Counted from the first letter of the stretch, positions 25,083-36,584 are shown. The stretch: DNA of 64,000 nucleotides from Lineus longissimus (GCF_910592395.1 NC_088322.1:5763431-5827430); one strand, 5' to 3'. Notes: generated from the letters alone by a model not told the origin. A program made the numbers and translations.

Positions 25083-26048
25083 CAGTCCTTCAAAAAAGTA
25101 AATGGACACATAAAAATCAAATTTTCTTGAAAACGGCTGGTGATAAATCGATTTGGTTTGCTGCATTTGATAGGACATTTAGTTGTGCATCATGGTATCT
25201 ACCACATAAAAATTAGCCATTTCATCTAATACCGACTTTTATTGATTTACAAAAGGCCCCAAAATCAACTTTTTCGTTTCCGATTTTTTTCGTACTTTTT
25301 CTTGATAGGATGAATCACCATGATGAAAAACCCACGTCCCCATCAAGGTTATGAAAATATCTTGTGTTAATTGGTGGGAAAACAGCATTTTATGTCAAAA
25401 TTTTGCACCTTGTTTATTGACTTTGGAATTACTTTGGAGAAGTCGCCCATAGCCAATTATGTCAGTTTCAACATGCAGCCCGAGTGTTAATTCCTTATTG
25501 GCTGAGGTTTTGAATGGGGGTGGAAATGTTGTTAACATTGATGTATGGTAAACGCGAGGGTAAAGTAATATTGGTGAACCCATTGTCCAGCTGCCAAATC
25601 CAGGCCTGGGAGAGCTATTCATAGGCATATTAAACAAGGCCATTGAAATGGTGACATGATTCCGGTTGTCTGGGCCAGGTGAATAATATCAAGGGGGCAT
25701 CTCCGCAGTAGAAGACCGGGTAACAAAACCCTTTTGCACAAATGGGTTAATAAGTTGCAGATTCAAGTGAAAACTGTGGAATTTCTTAGATATTCACTCA
25801 TAACTCAACAGAAGCTTCCAGTCAATATAAAATTTGCCCCCAAAAAATGCGTGATAAAAAAGTTGATTTTGGGACCTTTCATAAATCGAAAAAATTGACT
25901 TATAGGTAAAATAGCAAATTTCCAAGTGGTAGATGTCATGATGCACAACTAAATGCCCTATCAAATGCAGCAAACCGCATCGATTTATCAACAGCCGTTT
26001 TCAAGAAAATGTGATTTTTGTGTGTCCATTTACTTTTTTGAAGGACTG
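25083..26048. mobile_element. Non-autonomous Tc1/mariner-like element
   Basis: Long terminal inverted repeats of about 190 bp: left arm 25083-25274 begins CAGTCCTTCAAAAAAGTAAA, right arm about 25860-26048 ends TTTACTTTTTTGAAGGACTG. Both ends abut TA (25081-25082 and 26049-26050), the target duplicated by Tc1/mariner transposases. The 966-bp body has no transposase frame. Long TIRs of this size are known in the IR/DR group of Tc1 elements. The arms still match well, though with small indels. Confidence 0.85.
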
Positions 26049-26050
26049 TA

Positions 26051-27095
26051 CCTTCGTTTTAAGATTTTTTTAAGGGGTGACTTTTGTCAAAAAGCACTTC
26101 CATGCCGAGCGAAGGCATGACCAAACAGGTTTTCCCAAAGACGCCAATATAGATAGCATACCGACGAATATTGTTTCCATGTGGATTCACATGTGAGTCT
26201 ACTTACAAGCGTTTTATCGTATTATTACATTATCTATGGGCCTCTACGTTTCTCTTAAAGGACCATTGACATCATTAAGGGAAATATTACCTAGTTGTCG
26301 GCTGCCAAGTTACCTCCTATTCTACATAAGTAGTTTCCATCAACAGATTGAAAAAAAAACCGGAAAAATTCAAAATCTGACTGAATTATCACGCTTTTCC
26401 GATGTTGACTCCGATTTGATCCGAGTTAGCTCTCCATGCATCGATCCTTTCCATGTGGAACGATGCGCTAGTAAGGCGCTTCCTGGAGCTATAGATCTAC
26501 CCTTTGACGTCTTGGTGCGAATATCGATTTTTTCCGACGTCACGTTGAAGGCGCTTGATTACCCCAGTACTGCGACGATAATGGAAATGATGTTGCGTCG
26601 TAATAGCGGGGTGACGTGAACTCGAATCTTGGCCTACACTCGCGTGACGGGGAAGGTCTTTCGCACCAGGACATGCGCGTACTGAAAATTACGAACAACG
26701 TGCTGAACCAAAATTGGAAATGCATCGAATACGTTCCGAAAAATGGCTTACTGATAAACAAGAAGAAGAACAAATATACTGCAGTAAAACATCGTCCGTT
26801 CTATTAAACCTTAATTATCTGGTGAGTATGAAGTATGGCATTCTCATGGCGCTAAGGCTCATGATTAATGGCCATCTTTGCCATCTAGGTATTTATTATT
26901 CCTTGATGGAGAGAAGTAAGGATGGTTAAGTGCTTTGCTAAAGGACACGAAGACGGAACAGAGTGGATTTTCCGAGAACAAAAACCGCTTGGGTTGGTGC
27001 AAAAAGCGGAAACAGGTAAAAAGCATTGAAAGTCACATTATTCTTTTTAGATTTGAGATGTTTCAGAAGAGATATTGATGCATCCTATCACTGTC
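26051..27095. other. Non-coding stretch
   Basis: A 127-codon frame at 26236-26619 shows no recognisable motif and I do not support it as a gene. Nothing else noted. Confidence 0.35.
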
Positions 27096-27217
27096 GGTAT
27101 TGATTGTCTCGCTAAAACTGCTCGGGTGGAGCTATGTTGGTAAAAACTTCGGATCCGCCTCGGTTTTGGTCTACATTTTAGACCCACCCGAGCAGTTTTG
27201 GCGAGACAATCAATACC
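27096..27217. repeat. Hairpin with 34-bp arms
   Basis: Arm GGTATTGATTGTCTCGC...CTCGGGTGG (27096-27129) is mirrored by CCACCCGAG...GCGAGACAATCAATACC (27184-27217) with one mismatch. The loop is 54 nt. It could be a minimal MITE or a foldback RNA source. Confidence 0.75.
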
Positions 27218-27316
27218 TGCAGTTCCGTATCAATTCCTCAAACCGAAGGATGGTAAGTTCGCTTGAGATAAATGTGCGATTTGGGCAAGCCCTCCGACAA
27301 TACATCGTATTATAAG

Positions 27317-28637
27317 TAAGGTAAAATGGGGTAATTTTCGCCCCGGTCTAATTGTAGCCCCTTGCAATGTTTTTGATTCATATTCCGGTAACCATGGAAT
27401 TATTCAGCCAACCCAAGCATGGATATGAAAGAGGTGACTCTTGTGTATCACAACATAAATAGTTTTGGATTATGCAACATATATTATAAGAGTTTTGGCT
27501 ATAAGAAGTAAACAAATCAGACACATGCACAAAATAAGTTGGGAACGAACTTTTTACAGGTCTGAATTTTCCACACTTGCAGAGCATTGATATATTTGAA
27601 ACTTGGTTCAGGTGATCAGTATTGAGTGTGGAGAATGTTGTATACGGCATTTGATGTCATTATTAAAAGTAAATTTTTCAGAGACACTTTTCTGACCATG
27701 GTACCCTCGGGGTATTTTCAGCCCGTTGGTTCGGGGTATTTGTAGCCCTATAAATAGCTCAATATATCCTGTCATAAATCATGAAAATGCTAGGTTTCTT
27801 TATTCTGAAACCCGAATTATATTATTTGATCATAAATCTATCCGATTTGGATACAATGTTTATGTACCCTTTATGTACGAACAATGATACATTTGAGGTT
27901 TCATACTAGTTTATCTGAAATTATTTCGAAAAATGTTTAATATTTTCAAGGTTACTGGTATCTAGTTAAAGTCACACCGTTGACTAGAAAGCACCATTTC
28001 TCATGGTACATCGCATTACCATTAAGTGGTGTGAGCTATAGTTGGGGTTGATTACATGACCCCTAACTGAAACTACGGTTTTTAATGGCGCACGACAAGA
28101 CAGTCAGTCAATTCAGAATACCACAAGCTGTTGTCTGACACAAGGTGTAGTGTAAAACAGAGGCGATAAATGGAACTTTGTGTTTTTACACCCGTTTAAA
28201 ATCGGTCTGATTTGCAACGATATTGTTTATGTTGTTGGTAAGTGATAGCTTCAAACATCACTTAATGTGTTCAATAAATATCGTTTGATACCAGCAAAAT
28301 CTCGTCGTCAACCTAGATTGGAATAATGAAAGATTTAGTACCAATAAAGACCATAAACCTGTGAAAAAAAAAAATTCATACATAAAAAAACATGCAATTT
28401 TAAATTTTAGTCAGGGGCTACAAATACGCCAAGGCCACGGGGAATTTGTAGCCCCTGACCACAAGTCTTGTATTGTCTCTCAGAGGCATTGTTTTAGATT
28501 AAATGCCCTGAAATGCAAGCTGTAAATTTGGAAGAGGTGCCACTACAAGATGCAGGCCATTTTTTGTGAATCGGAAACCTCTTGCGTAACCAAAGTTATA
28601 GATGAAAAAGGGGCTACAATTACCCCATTTTACCTTA
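27317..28637. mobile_element. 1.3-kb non-autonomous TIR element
   Basis: The left end TAAGGTAAAATGGGGTAATT is mirrored at the right by ...AATTACCCCATTTTACCTTA. Sub-terminal GTAGCCCC motifs recur inside (near 27352, 27747, 28414 and 28446), often as ATTTGTAGCCC, in both directions. The interior has no transposase frame. Multiple sub-terminal motifs suggest transposase binding sites. Superfamily not assigned. Confidence 0.7.
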
Positions 28638-30182
28638 TATTCGCCGGAAAAACTAATAACAACGTTATAAATCGAAAAGTCAAAGAACTTCAGCGCCAAG
28701 AAACATAGCAAACGGGTACCAAGGCGAGTGTCCGGCTTCTCGAAACAGCACATTGGCCACTAAGGAAGAGGCATGAATAAGTAGTTAATGGAAAATACGA
28801 GTATATTGATAATATTATGACGAGAATGTTATTCGTGATGTCCATGCAAATTGCACTGTCCAAAACGTATAATTCTAATCCATTACGGCAGCTAATACTA
28901 GTCGACGATAATACATGTAGTAGAAATCGCATGTTTTTTTATGTCACTCGACGAGAGTTTGGCGAAATATGGATGGTTTTTTAAACCTCAATTGAATTCA
29001 ACAGCAAGACATATACAATTCTATATAGCCATGCATGCTTAAACGTTTTGAAGTGCAGGGTCACGAATATGCATGTGCCTAAATTTGCAACAAATGCCAC
29101 GCTTCAAATGTCTGTGAAAGTTATAGTCCAATTCCGCCTGCTTTAGTCTACTAGGTACCTTTCTGCACGAGGTTCTAGCCATTTTGTCACCAGAAGACTG
29201 TTTTCACTTTTGACACAGTAGATTTCGAAAGGATTCAAATAAAGAAATTTGCATCCTCCCTCCAATTTCAATTATGCAAATCTGACAATATATTTCTGCC
29301 GTTCCGTAGCCCGAGACGCTACATTCTGCGTTGTGTTTTCCTGGGAGGCAAACATTATTGTTCGAAGAAAATTCTCTCATTTTTTCTCATTTCAGAATTG
29401 ATTGCCGTATCTAAAGGGCCTATAACTCGAGTCTTGCGCTTCTCAAAATCAGGGAAAAGTCTTCAGAGTGAATTCTCCGCTTTCAGCGCGAGTTTGTACG
29501 TATTTCCGTAGCCATTTTAGTACCAGTAGGAAAGTTTTACTTTTGCCAAAGTCCTAAAGTTTGATCAGTTTGAATGTGAGGTGGAGCTTCCTCAATACCA
29601 TCGTACATAAAAAGGGTTGAGGGATTTACTGAATTGGTTAACTATATAAGTTAGTTAAGCCTTCACAATGAGGCGCGCGTAGAATTGGAAACCTGCATAC
29701 ATGTAGCTTTCTTGAGGAGGAGCAGAACTATTTTTCAAACCAATAGTTGCAGACATCTACAACAATACACTGTCAGCGGTCTTGTTACTTTGTACAGAGT
29801 AAAAACAATAAAACAGTGAGTTAATCTCCCCAACAACTGATAGAAAATGTAAAAGATAGAAATACATAAATGATGCCTACCTAAAGATAGCCAACGTATC
29901 CAAAGGAGAGTGAACACTTGTCTATTTCCAAAAAATTGCAGTCGCTTCTCGGCTGACGGAATCGATCGTCAGTTATTGTAGGGCAACCTATCGGCGGATA
30001 TCTCGCTGTATCCTACTGAGTACTATGGTATGATGATAGCGTAGTGTCAAACCGCAGACATGGGGAGGCCAATATAGATCGGTATAATGCGGTGAAGCGT
30101 CCAAGCTACAAAGGAAGTTGTGGTATTGTTGGTCCCACCAGCTGCCGAGGAATGAAGCAATGTCAATGGGTGAGGTCAAGTT
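28638..30182. other. Non-coding stretch
   Basis: No gene or repeat family recognised. Confidence 0.4.
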
Positions 30183-30326
30183 TCATAGTTAACCCTGACA
30201 CCAAGTTAACCCATAGTTAACCCCGGAGAAAATAGTTAACCTTAACCCTTGACTCTCACCTCAGGTTTACTCTCGAGTTAAATCTGAGTTAACCCATAGT
30301 TAACCAGAAGTTTACTATAGGGTAAA
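30183..30326. repeat. Cluster of GTTAAC palindromes
   Basis: GTTAAC or close variants (GTTTAC, GTTAAA) occur about nine times in about 145 bp, often as CCATAGTTAACC. This is a degenerate short repeat. GTTAAC is also the core half-site of HNF1-type homeodomain proteins, but no linked gene is seen. Confidence 0.55.
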
Positions 30327-30595
30327 CATTTCCTGCAAATGGTTTCAGTGAATCTGTTCTGTGCACTGGAATGCACAGGGAAGTATGGTTCTGTAGGCTC
30401 TGTATACTAGTATCACAGGTATTTCCCCATTTCCTTGATGATTTCTGTTCTCCACACATAAAAATAGTCCACAAGGTGATCAAACTGCTTGGTTCAGGCG
30501 CATGTGTCTTTCAATAGACCCTCCACTGACAGCAGCAGTAATATGAAAGATGGTGTACGACAATTAACGACTTTTTTAAAACGACCCCAAAAAAC

Positions 30596-30916
30596 ATGGT
30601 CTTTGACCTTAATTTTAGTAAAAACGTCATTTCTAGAAATACCACCTTTCCTATATACTAAGGTAAAGGATGTGTTACTAGTAGTTACGTTAATAAGTAA
30701 ACAAGGGGTTTAATACCAAATAAATGATTTATTACCAATTAGCAACACACCATAGGGATGTTTACACATGACTTCTTTAACTTTGATGTTTATGTTACTC
30801 CTAATAGTTTTTTCACGGTAAAAGAATTTAACATAACACCAGGGTTAATAAGTTTGAACAATAGAAAATACTTAATAAACTTGGACAGTTACTTAGTGAG
30901 TATAAATTAAATAATG
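30596..30916 (+). pseudogene. Possible remnant of an unidentified A+T-rich gene
   Basis: One plus-strand frame keeps protein-like composition for about 105 codons but holds four internal stops. The best stretch is near 30773-30913, ending in NNRKYLINLDSYLVSIN then a stop. Strand and codon style match the remnants at 32.1 and 44.9 kb. No family recognised. It may be part of the same broken multi-gene element, or chance in A+T-rich DNA. Confidence 0.3.
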
Positions 30917-31062
30917 AATATGACTTCTAAGTTTTTGAAAGTAATGAAGGTTGGGCTTCTTTTGGTGAACCGGTTACTGGTGTACCGATTCAGAGCATGC
31001 TCCGCACAAAACAGTGAACTCTTCACTGTCTCCATTTTCCGCTTACACAGTAGACAGTTCAC

Positions 31063-31885
31063 AGTTACCAGATTGTGACTCGTGGCTGTGAATGATAGGA
31101 CCCCGACCCCTGATCACTGCCAAACTTTATATATGTGAGACAAAAAGTTACCTGATTGTGACTTACGGCTGGGAATGATGGGACCCCGACCCATGACCAC
31201 TGCCAAACTTTATATGTGAAACAAAAAGTTACCAGATTGTGACTCGTGGCTGTGAATGATAGGACCCCGACCCATGATCACTGCCAAACTTTATATACGA
31301 GACAAAAAGTTACCAGATTGTGACTCGTGGCTGGGAATGATGGGACCCCGACCCATGATCACTGCCAAACTTCATAAGTGAGACAAAAAGTTACCAGATT
31401 GTGACTCGTGGCTGGGAATGATAGGACCCCGACCCATGATCACTGCCAAACTTCATACGTGAGACAAAAAGTTACCAGATTGTGACTCGTGGCTGGGAAT
31501 GATAGGACCCCGACCCATGATCACTGCCAAACTTTATATGTGAGACAAAAAGTTACCAGATTGTGACTCGCGGCTAGAAATGATAGGACCCCGACCCATG
31601 ATCACTGCCAAACTTTATATGTGAGACAAAAAGTTACCAGATTGTGACTCGTGGCTGTGAATGATAGGACCCCGACCCATGATTATTGCTAAAATTCATA
31701 CTTGAGACAAAATATACCAGATTGTGACTGGCGGCTGGGAATGAGAGGACCTAATCGCCCCAACCCCTCATACTCCTGGCACATAGGGCAAAAAGGTATC
31801 TTTTGTGCATGTGACATGTTGTTGGAAATGATACCGCCTGTAGCCGCCCATCCTCACTGCTAAAATGAAATAAATGAGTCAAAAT
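31063..31885. repeat. 81-bp satellite array
   Basis: Nine clear tandem units start near 31063, 31147, 31228, 31309, 31390, 31471, 31552, 31633 and 31714, each opening GTTACCAGATTGTGACTCG and containing GGACCCCGACCCATGATCAC. The period is 81 bp, with the first unit 84 bp. At least one further decayed unit follows to about 31885. A multiple of 3, but no frame stays open through the array. Inner units are nearly identical and the edges diverge, as expected from unequal exchange. Confidence 0.95.
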
Positions 31886-31945
31886 TTCAAATTCAAATTG
31901 ATTTATTGATTGATTATCTATTCGGCTACAGTCAAAAACTATGTA
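31886..31945 (-). repeat. Possible LINE 3' tail
   Basis: On the minus strand a TGTAGCCGAATAG block is followed by AATCAATCAATAAATC and AATTTGAATTTG repeats. This resembles the simple-repeat tail of a LINE. There is no coding part. Confidence 0.35.
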
Positions 31946-32085
31946 TATAGTACAAATTAAAAACACGTGGTCATTCAACTATATTCCAGAATATTCAATG
32001 GTATTCTTCGTTGCGCAGAGAATGTGCGCAAAAGCAAACACACAGTAGAATGTTCACTGTTTAATGCGATATCGACAACAGTGAA

Positions 32086-32624
32086 ATGCTCTACTGTTGT
32101 ATAGTAGAGAGTACGTTGACCGATTACAACCCAACGATAACAGATCCTGGGTATTACTTAAACAGTGGAAACATCAATTGGAGGTTGGCAAAAGTTTATG
32201 TGGTTAGAGTACCACCGATGTTTAGATCAGACTGGGATGCAGGAATGGCTAATTTCAAACACCCTGATTTCTGGATTAAGTATCATCTTAATCAACGTAA
32301 AATTGTATTTGATGTCTTAAAACAGTGTTCGTATGAACAGAACAAAATTGTCAAACATACCAACAGTTCATGATATTGAAGTCTAATGGTTTCTCTAATC
32401 CTGGTATACAAAGATTGAATGATTCTATCAGAACTTACGTTTATTGTTTACTGGGTGCACATGCACTCACCAGATCTCCAATTACAGGGCGAGGAGGAAC
32501 GCAATTAGATGCGCAGAAAGAATTTAGTAAACTTTTACAAGATTCTATCAGTAAACATCCTGATATTCCAACTTCAATTGCCAGGTACCAGCAATCATTA
32601 TCTGATACACATACAAGACTGGAC
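32086..32624 (+). pseudogene. Unidentified protein of the broken multi-gene element, 5' part
   Basis: Two adjoining plus-strand frames, 32086-32373 and 32370-32648, form one protein with a single one-base frame break at about 32370. The first contains SDWDAGMANFKHPDFWIKY and LNQRKIVFDVLKQCSYEQN. The second contains RTYVYCLLGAHALTRSPITG, with GRGGTQLDAQKEF next. A 1045-bp TIR element cuts the frame at 32625, and the same frame sense resumes at 33670. From memory, similar uncharacterised proteins recur in invertebrate genomes next to relatives of the other remnants here. No enzyme motif is visible. It is likely a structural or accessory protein of a mobile or virus-like element (inference). Confidence 0.55.
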
Positions 32625-33669
32625 GGCTTGTGGTATTCGACTCGATGACTCGACGACGCGATGACTCGATGACGCGATCAAGTTGGAATCTTTTTAAAGA
32701 ATATCACTGCTTGGACTGTAATTTATACATAGAATCATAAGTGGAGGAAAATAAAAAAGAACCGATCATTACCAACCCCTTTCCAGCTGTTTTCACCGTA
32801 TCTAATCCGACCATTTTTCGTTTCCTACAAGTTCGCATTTTTGATAAAACCATGCTCCATGTTGCTATGCAAGCCACTGGTATCTTACCGTCAATACAGC
32901 TAAATACACCTAAATATGGCTGGTTCAGATCAACCTCCTACCCAGGTTCTTTACGAGCAGAAATTCCAATGTTAAAATGACACGCCAGTTCCTGGAGACA
33001 AGGTTGGCTCTGGATATCCGTTCAGCACGGCAATATTAAATGTCCTATACACCTTTCCAGAAATGGGGCGCTGAGTGTCCGAAATAGTGATGTCATAAGG
33101 GGAAACTAGGCCTATGGTGGAGGGACAAAGGAGATAGTCATGGTTGACCAACACACTTGAATGCCTTTAATGACGGACAAGGGGGAAAAAGTTAGTTCCA
33201 ATGCAAGCCACCAATTTCGGAAAGCATGTATAGGGGCTGATGTATTGGGGGGGGGGGGGGGCAAATTTCAAGGGACGGAAGAGGGACTGAGTGACTGAGT
33301 CTAAAAAACTGCACATATGCGAAATTCCGATTGTTGACAGACTACCACATGACATCTGACATTGGCCACTAGAAGCTTGTTTGTCAATTAAATCTCCGGT
33401 CATTTTGCATGCTATGAAACTTTCGCGAGTCCTTTAAATATCAAAATCAATCGCGGGGACCAATCTTCAGTGGCCATGGCGGGGGGGGGGGGGGCACATC
33501 CTTCCACATACCGAAGCTGGGTATGGAAAGGCCGAGCTAAAACCACTGTTGTTGCAGCGGTAGCCCGGAGACCAGGATCATGGGATTCCGTATTTTAGCA
33601 AAATCCATAGCAACGATCGCGTCATCGAGCCATCGCGTCGTCGAGTCATCGAGTCGAATACCACAAGCC
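32625..33669. mobile_element. TIR element with 55-bp arms, inserted in a gene remnant
   Basis: Arms 32625-32679 and 33615-33669 match at 54 of 55 positions, starting GGCTTGTGGTATTCGACTCG. The arms are themselves built of CGATGACTCGACGACG-like repeats. Flanks read AGACTGGAC (left) and AGACTTGGAC (right), a 9-10 bp target duplication with one indel. Long TIR with 9-10 bp duplication suggests a Mutator-like origin; hAT (8 bp) is the alternative. The interior has poly-G runs near 33247 and 33480 and no transposase. Confidence 0.8.
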
Positions 33670-33819
33670 AGACTTGGACTATGTAATATCACCAGGACAT
33701 TACATCGTTGGATCTTACACTTACTTAAAATAGGTAAGATAGTTAATTACAATTATGATATCTTAATTGCACCCAGAGTTTTCGGAACAAGCTGGGTTTG
33801 GTTATTTGAGCTTATTTAG
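33670..33819 (+). pseudogene. Unidentified protein of the broken multi-gene element, 3' part
   Basis: Beyond the target duplication, a plus-strand frame continues with YVISPGHYIVGSYTYL, then a frame change and SWVWLFELI before a stop. Position and sense make it the continuation of the 32086-32624 remnant. No family is named. Confidence 0.45.
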
Positions 33820-34965
33820 TAAGGAGCAGTGAGTTTGGCCATATGGAGGGTGTTCTCGACGTGTAGGGTTGTATTTGTGGGTTTGGGGTGGCAATGGTGG
33901 ATGGTTTTTCTCCTGTGGTGATCATAGGGCTTTAATGATGTGGAAGCTCTCACACGATACTGCACATGTAAAGTGATTTAAGGTTATATGAGTCGATTAG
34001 GAGCTGTTTATACTGACATTCAGTTTTGTTGTAGAGTTTGTAAAAAGGGAAAGTTTTTATTTGGACAGTTTGAGATTTGGAGGTGAGAGGTGAGAGGATG
34101 CATTGCTTATGAAGGCAATGCGTCCTCTCACATTGTGCTGCAGATGTTAAATGGATGAAGCGGATACAAGTTGATTGGTTCTGTTTGTACTCACATTCAG
34201 ATAGAAATGTCGTGGAATATCGGACAGTTGTGGTTGACGAGAAGAAGGATGCATTGATGTGATTTTGTCCCTGCTGCATTTGGGCACTGGAATGTGCTGT
34301 ATGCACTGACGTCATAATTGCAAGAAGTTTGGTGCATGTCATGTTGTGGAACTTTCTGGCATGAAACATTGCACTTGTTAATGTTTTTGGGTATGATACG
34401 GCTGCTTCAAATCGTTGACCAAATCATGAAATCAGCAGAGTGCATGGATGCCGGTCGGGCCTAGGCCCACACTAGTACTACTTACTTGACTTCAAGCTCG
34501 GTGTCATTAAGCCGCCCAAAGAATACACACGCATTCCTAATGGCTTATGTCACTTGAAACATGGCTCTTTCCACAAACTTACCAGTTACAAGGCGCAAAC
34601 ACCGAAAGTACCGGCAGCCGTGGCTGTCATATTTTACCGCACGATGACATGAGCATACACGTGCATACACGAGGTGTACAACGTCATAAAATCGTGTGTG
34701 GTGCAACGTCACAAAATTGTGCAATGTCTGCGTCGTCATCGGATCTTGCTAAAAATTATCAGTTCACAATTTCGTACGCGTCATCAGTTTTGATATTCAC
34801 CGATAAAATCCTTTTTTTCTTCTAAGTCAAATTTCGTCCGCGCTCCTTTTCACCGTAAACTACCTTGAAAATTATTTTGCTAACTATTCCATGCGGTTAA
34901 ACCGATTGGAGCGGGTTCTATCATAGATAACTGGAGGTCGAAATTCACAACCAGGAATATGACTT
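33820..34965. other. Non-coding stretch with a small hairpin
   Basis: A 15-bp hairpin with one mismatch lies at 34092-34129 (GAGAGGATGCATTGC and its inverse). Two diverged direct copies of an ACTGACATTCAG-like region seem to lie about 180 bp apart near 34000 and 34180. No gene supported. Confidence 0.4.
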
Positions 34966-35323
34966 ATGAAACCATTTGAAGCGGTCCGCAAAAGCCTTCG
35001 TCGTGAGGTGGTGTCGCCTGTCGGCGGTTCCGGGACCATTGCGTCTAGTAATGCTAAACTTGGTAAAATTGATGTTGATAATAAAACGACCTTAACACCA
35101 CCAATGATCGAAGGACAAAGTGTTGATACAATAAGGGTGGAAACTATGATTCGTCAAAAGAACAAATTTCGACTAATGGTGTCATTGTGAAACCTGATAG
35201 TAAAATTAGGAAACCTATTAGTAAGATTGATGGTAAGATAAATAAAACGGACCACAGTCATGTTGATCACAGTCATGTTGTTGATCACAGTACTGAGCTT
35301 GACGCAAGGGCCCAAAGCACCTA
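34966..35323 (+). pseudogene. Possible remnant gene of the multi-gene element
   Basis: The plus-strand frame 34966-35190 starts MKPFEAVRKSLRREVVSPVG and is polar. A change of frame near 35150 continues a Lys/Asp/Ser-rich reading to a HSHVDHSHVVDHS string at about 35252-35292, where GATCACAGTCATGTT is repeated. Codon style matches the other remnants. No motif recognised. Support is composition and neighbourhood only. Confidence 0.35.
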
Positions 35324-36005
35324 GTAGCGGCAAAAAAGCAAAGCTGGCGAAACATTTATAACGGGTCACCGTCACTTATTATTGGACTTATAGCGCATTT
35401 ACGGGGTTGCAACTATTTTGCTTTATAGTGTCACCAGGAAAGAAAAGCATGCGACCTAACGCCGATCTATTTGTATAAAGTGATAATTGGAAGTTATATA
35501 GTAGGAAATATCAATAAAATAATCATTCCATGTCGTCTTTTGAGGGCATTTTTGATTGTAAAAAATATATGTGTACGCCACCGGAGTCTCTGCAATGATA
35601 ATTTTATCACAGCAGTCTCGCGCAAGTAGAAGTTCTTTACCTATTAGTTCTTCACTTATTAGTCTCAATGTCTGGCGCAAAGCCAGACGTTTTCCATTAC
35701 GATTTCACTACGATGTTTGAAAAGAAGGAGCAGGGCGCGAGATATGCTAATGAGCAGACTTCCCTCGCTTGAGTTTTGGAAGAATGTTCCATATCGCGCT
35801 AAGCTGACCACTGCTGACCATGACAGGCGTGCATTGGACTGGTACAGGTTGGAACTGAACATTGAATATGCTGGTGGTGACGCTTTCTGATGAGAAGTTG
35901 GTCGTGACTGATGCAGTATCCTTGGACTTGTCCGCAGCATCGTTCAATCATTGCTCTCTGAGCTGGCTTGATTCTGTACTTACCCAAATACTGAGACCAA
36001 ATGCC
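35324..36005. other. Non-coding stretch
   Basis: Overlapping chance frames on the minus strand only. No gene supported. Confidence 0.35.
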
Positions 36006-36067
36006 TGTTGACTGTGCTTTAAGAGAGACTGGCGCCATGCCTAGTCTCTCTTAAAGCACAGTCAACA
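36006..36067. repeat. Perfect 25-bp palindrome
   Basis: The arm at 36006-36030 (TGTTGACTGTGCTTTAAGAG then AGACT) is matched exactly by 36043-36067, with a 12-nt loop. A perfect inverted repeat of this length is unlikely by chance. It may be the junction of an inverted duplication or a transposon remnant. It lies just upstream of the 36252 frame. Confidence 0.9.
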
Positions 36068-36251
36068 GACACCAACCCCCTCAGACTCAGAAACCACAAA
36101 CGCCCAACCCTTCCTGCTACCTTATTACTTCTGGGTAAGCCTCCTATTGCTAACAGTTATGCTACTGATAAATCTGATGACTCACATGATACCATTAGTT
36201 CCTATTGTACACGGTGGTTGGTAGTTTGGTTGTTTTACTTGTTATTTAAAT

Positions 36252-36584
36252 ATGTATGAAGGAGTAGGAGAAATGGAAATTGATCCATTAGGTGATTTCA
36301 GTGGTTATGATTTTAGAGGTAATACTGATGATCCTATTGATACCAATAACATTTTTGATGATAATGGAACACAATACAACACAGGGAATAGGGGTAATTT
36401 AACTGCAGAAAGTAACTTTTTAAAGACAATAAAACAAAAAACTGGTCTTACTTTTCTTCCAAAAATACAAACAATTATTGAGCCTGATACACCAGCACCT
36501 TATCTACCAAAACCTATGGAATGTTCAACAGCAGTAAGACCACGACGACATCATTTTGTAACTAGTGAAACACAGTGTAGGTAG
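36252..36584 (+). CDS. Small acidic protein, unidentified
   Basis: A 110-codon plus-strand frame from ATG. The N-terminal third is strongly acidic and Asn/Gly-rich (EMEIDPLGDFSGYDFRGN), the middle is basic (KTIKQKTGLTF), and the C-terminal part is Pro-rich (PDTPAPYLPKP) ending RPRRHHFV. Codons favour A/T at third positions, like the 32.1 and 44.9 kb remnants. No domain, signal or membrane segment. It is probably another gene of the dispersed element. It could be intact or truncated. Confidence 0.45.
   Translation: MYEGVGEMEIDPLGDFSGYDFRGNTDDPIDTNNIFDDNGTQYNTGNRGNLTAESNFLKTIKQKTGLTFLPKIQTIIEPDTPAPYLPKPMECSTAVRPRRHHFVTSETQCR

Noticed and set aside
26236-26619. 127-codon frame upstream of the hairpin at 27096
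   Set aside because: No recognisable family. Overlapping minus-strand frames are of similar length.
31063-31885. protein repeat domain encoded by the 81-bp units
   Set aside because: The period is a multiple of three, but no frame remains open through the array.
32741-32980. 79-codon frame inside the TIR element
   Set aside because: No transposase-like motif. Too short to be an encoded mobility protein.
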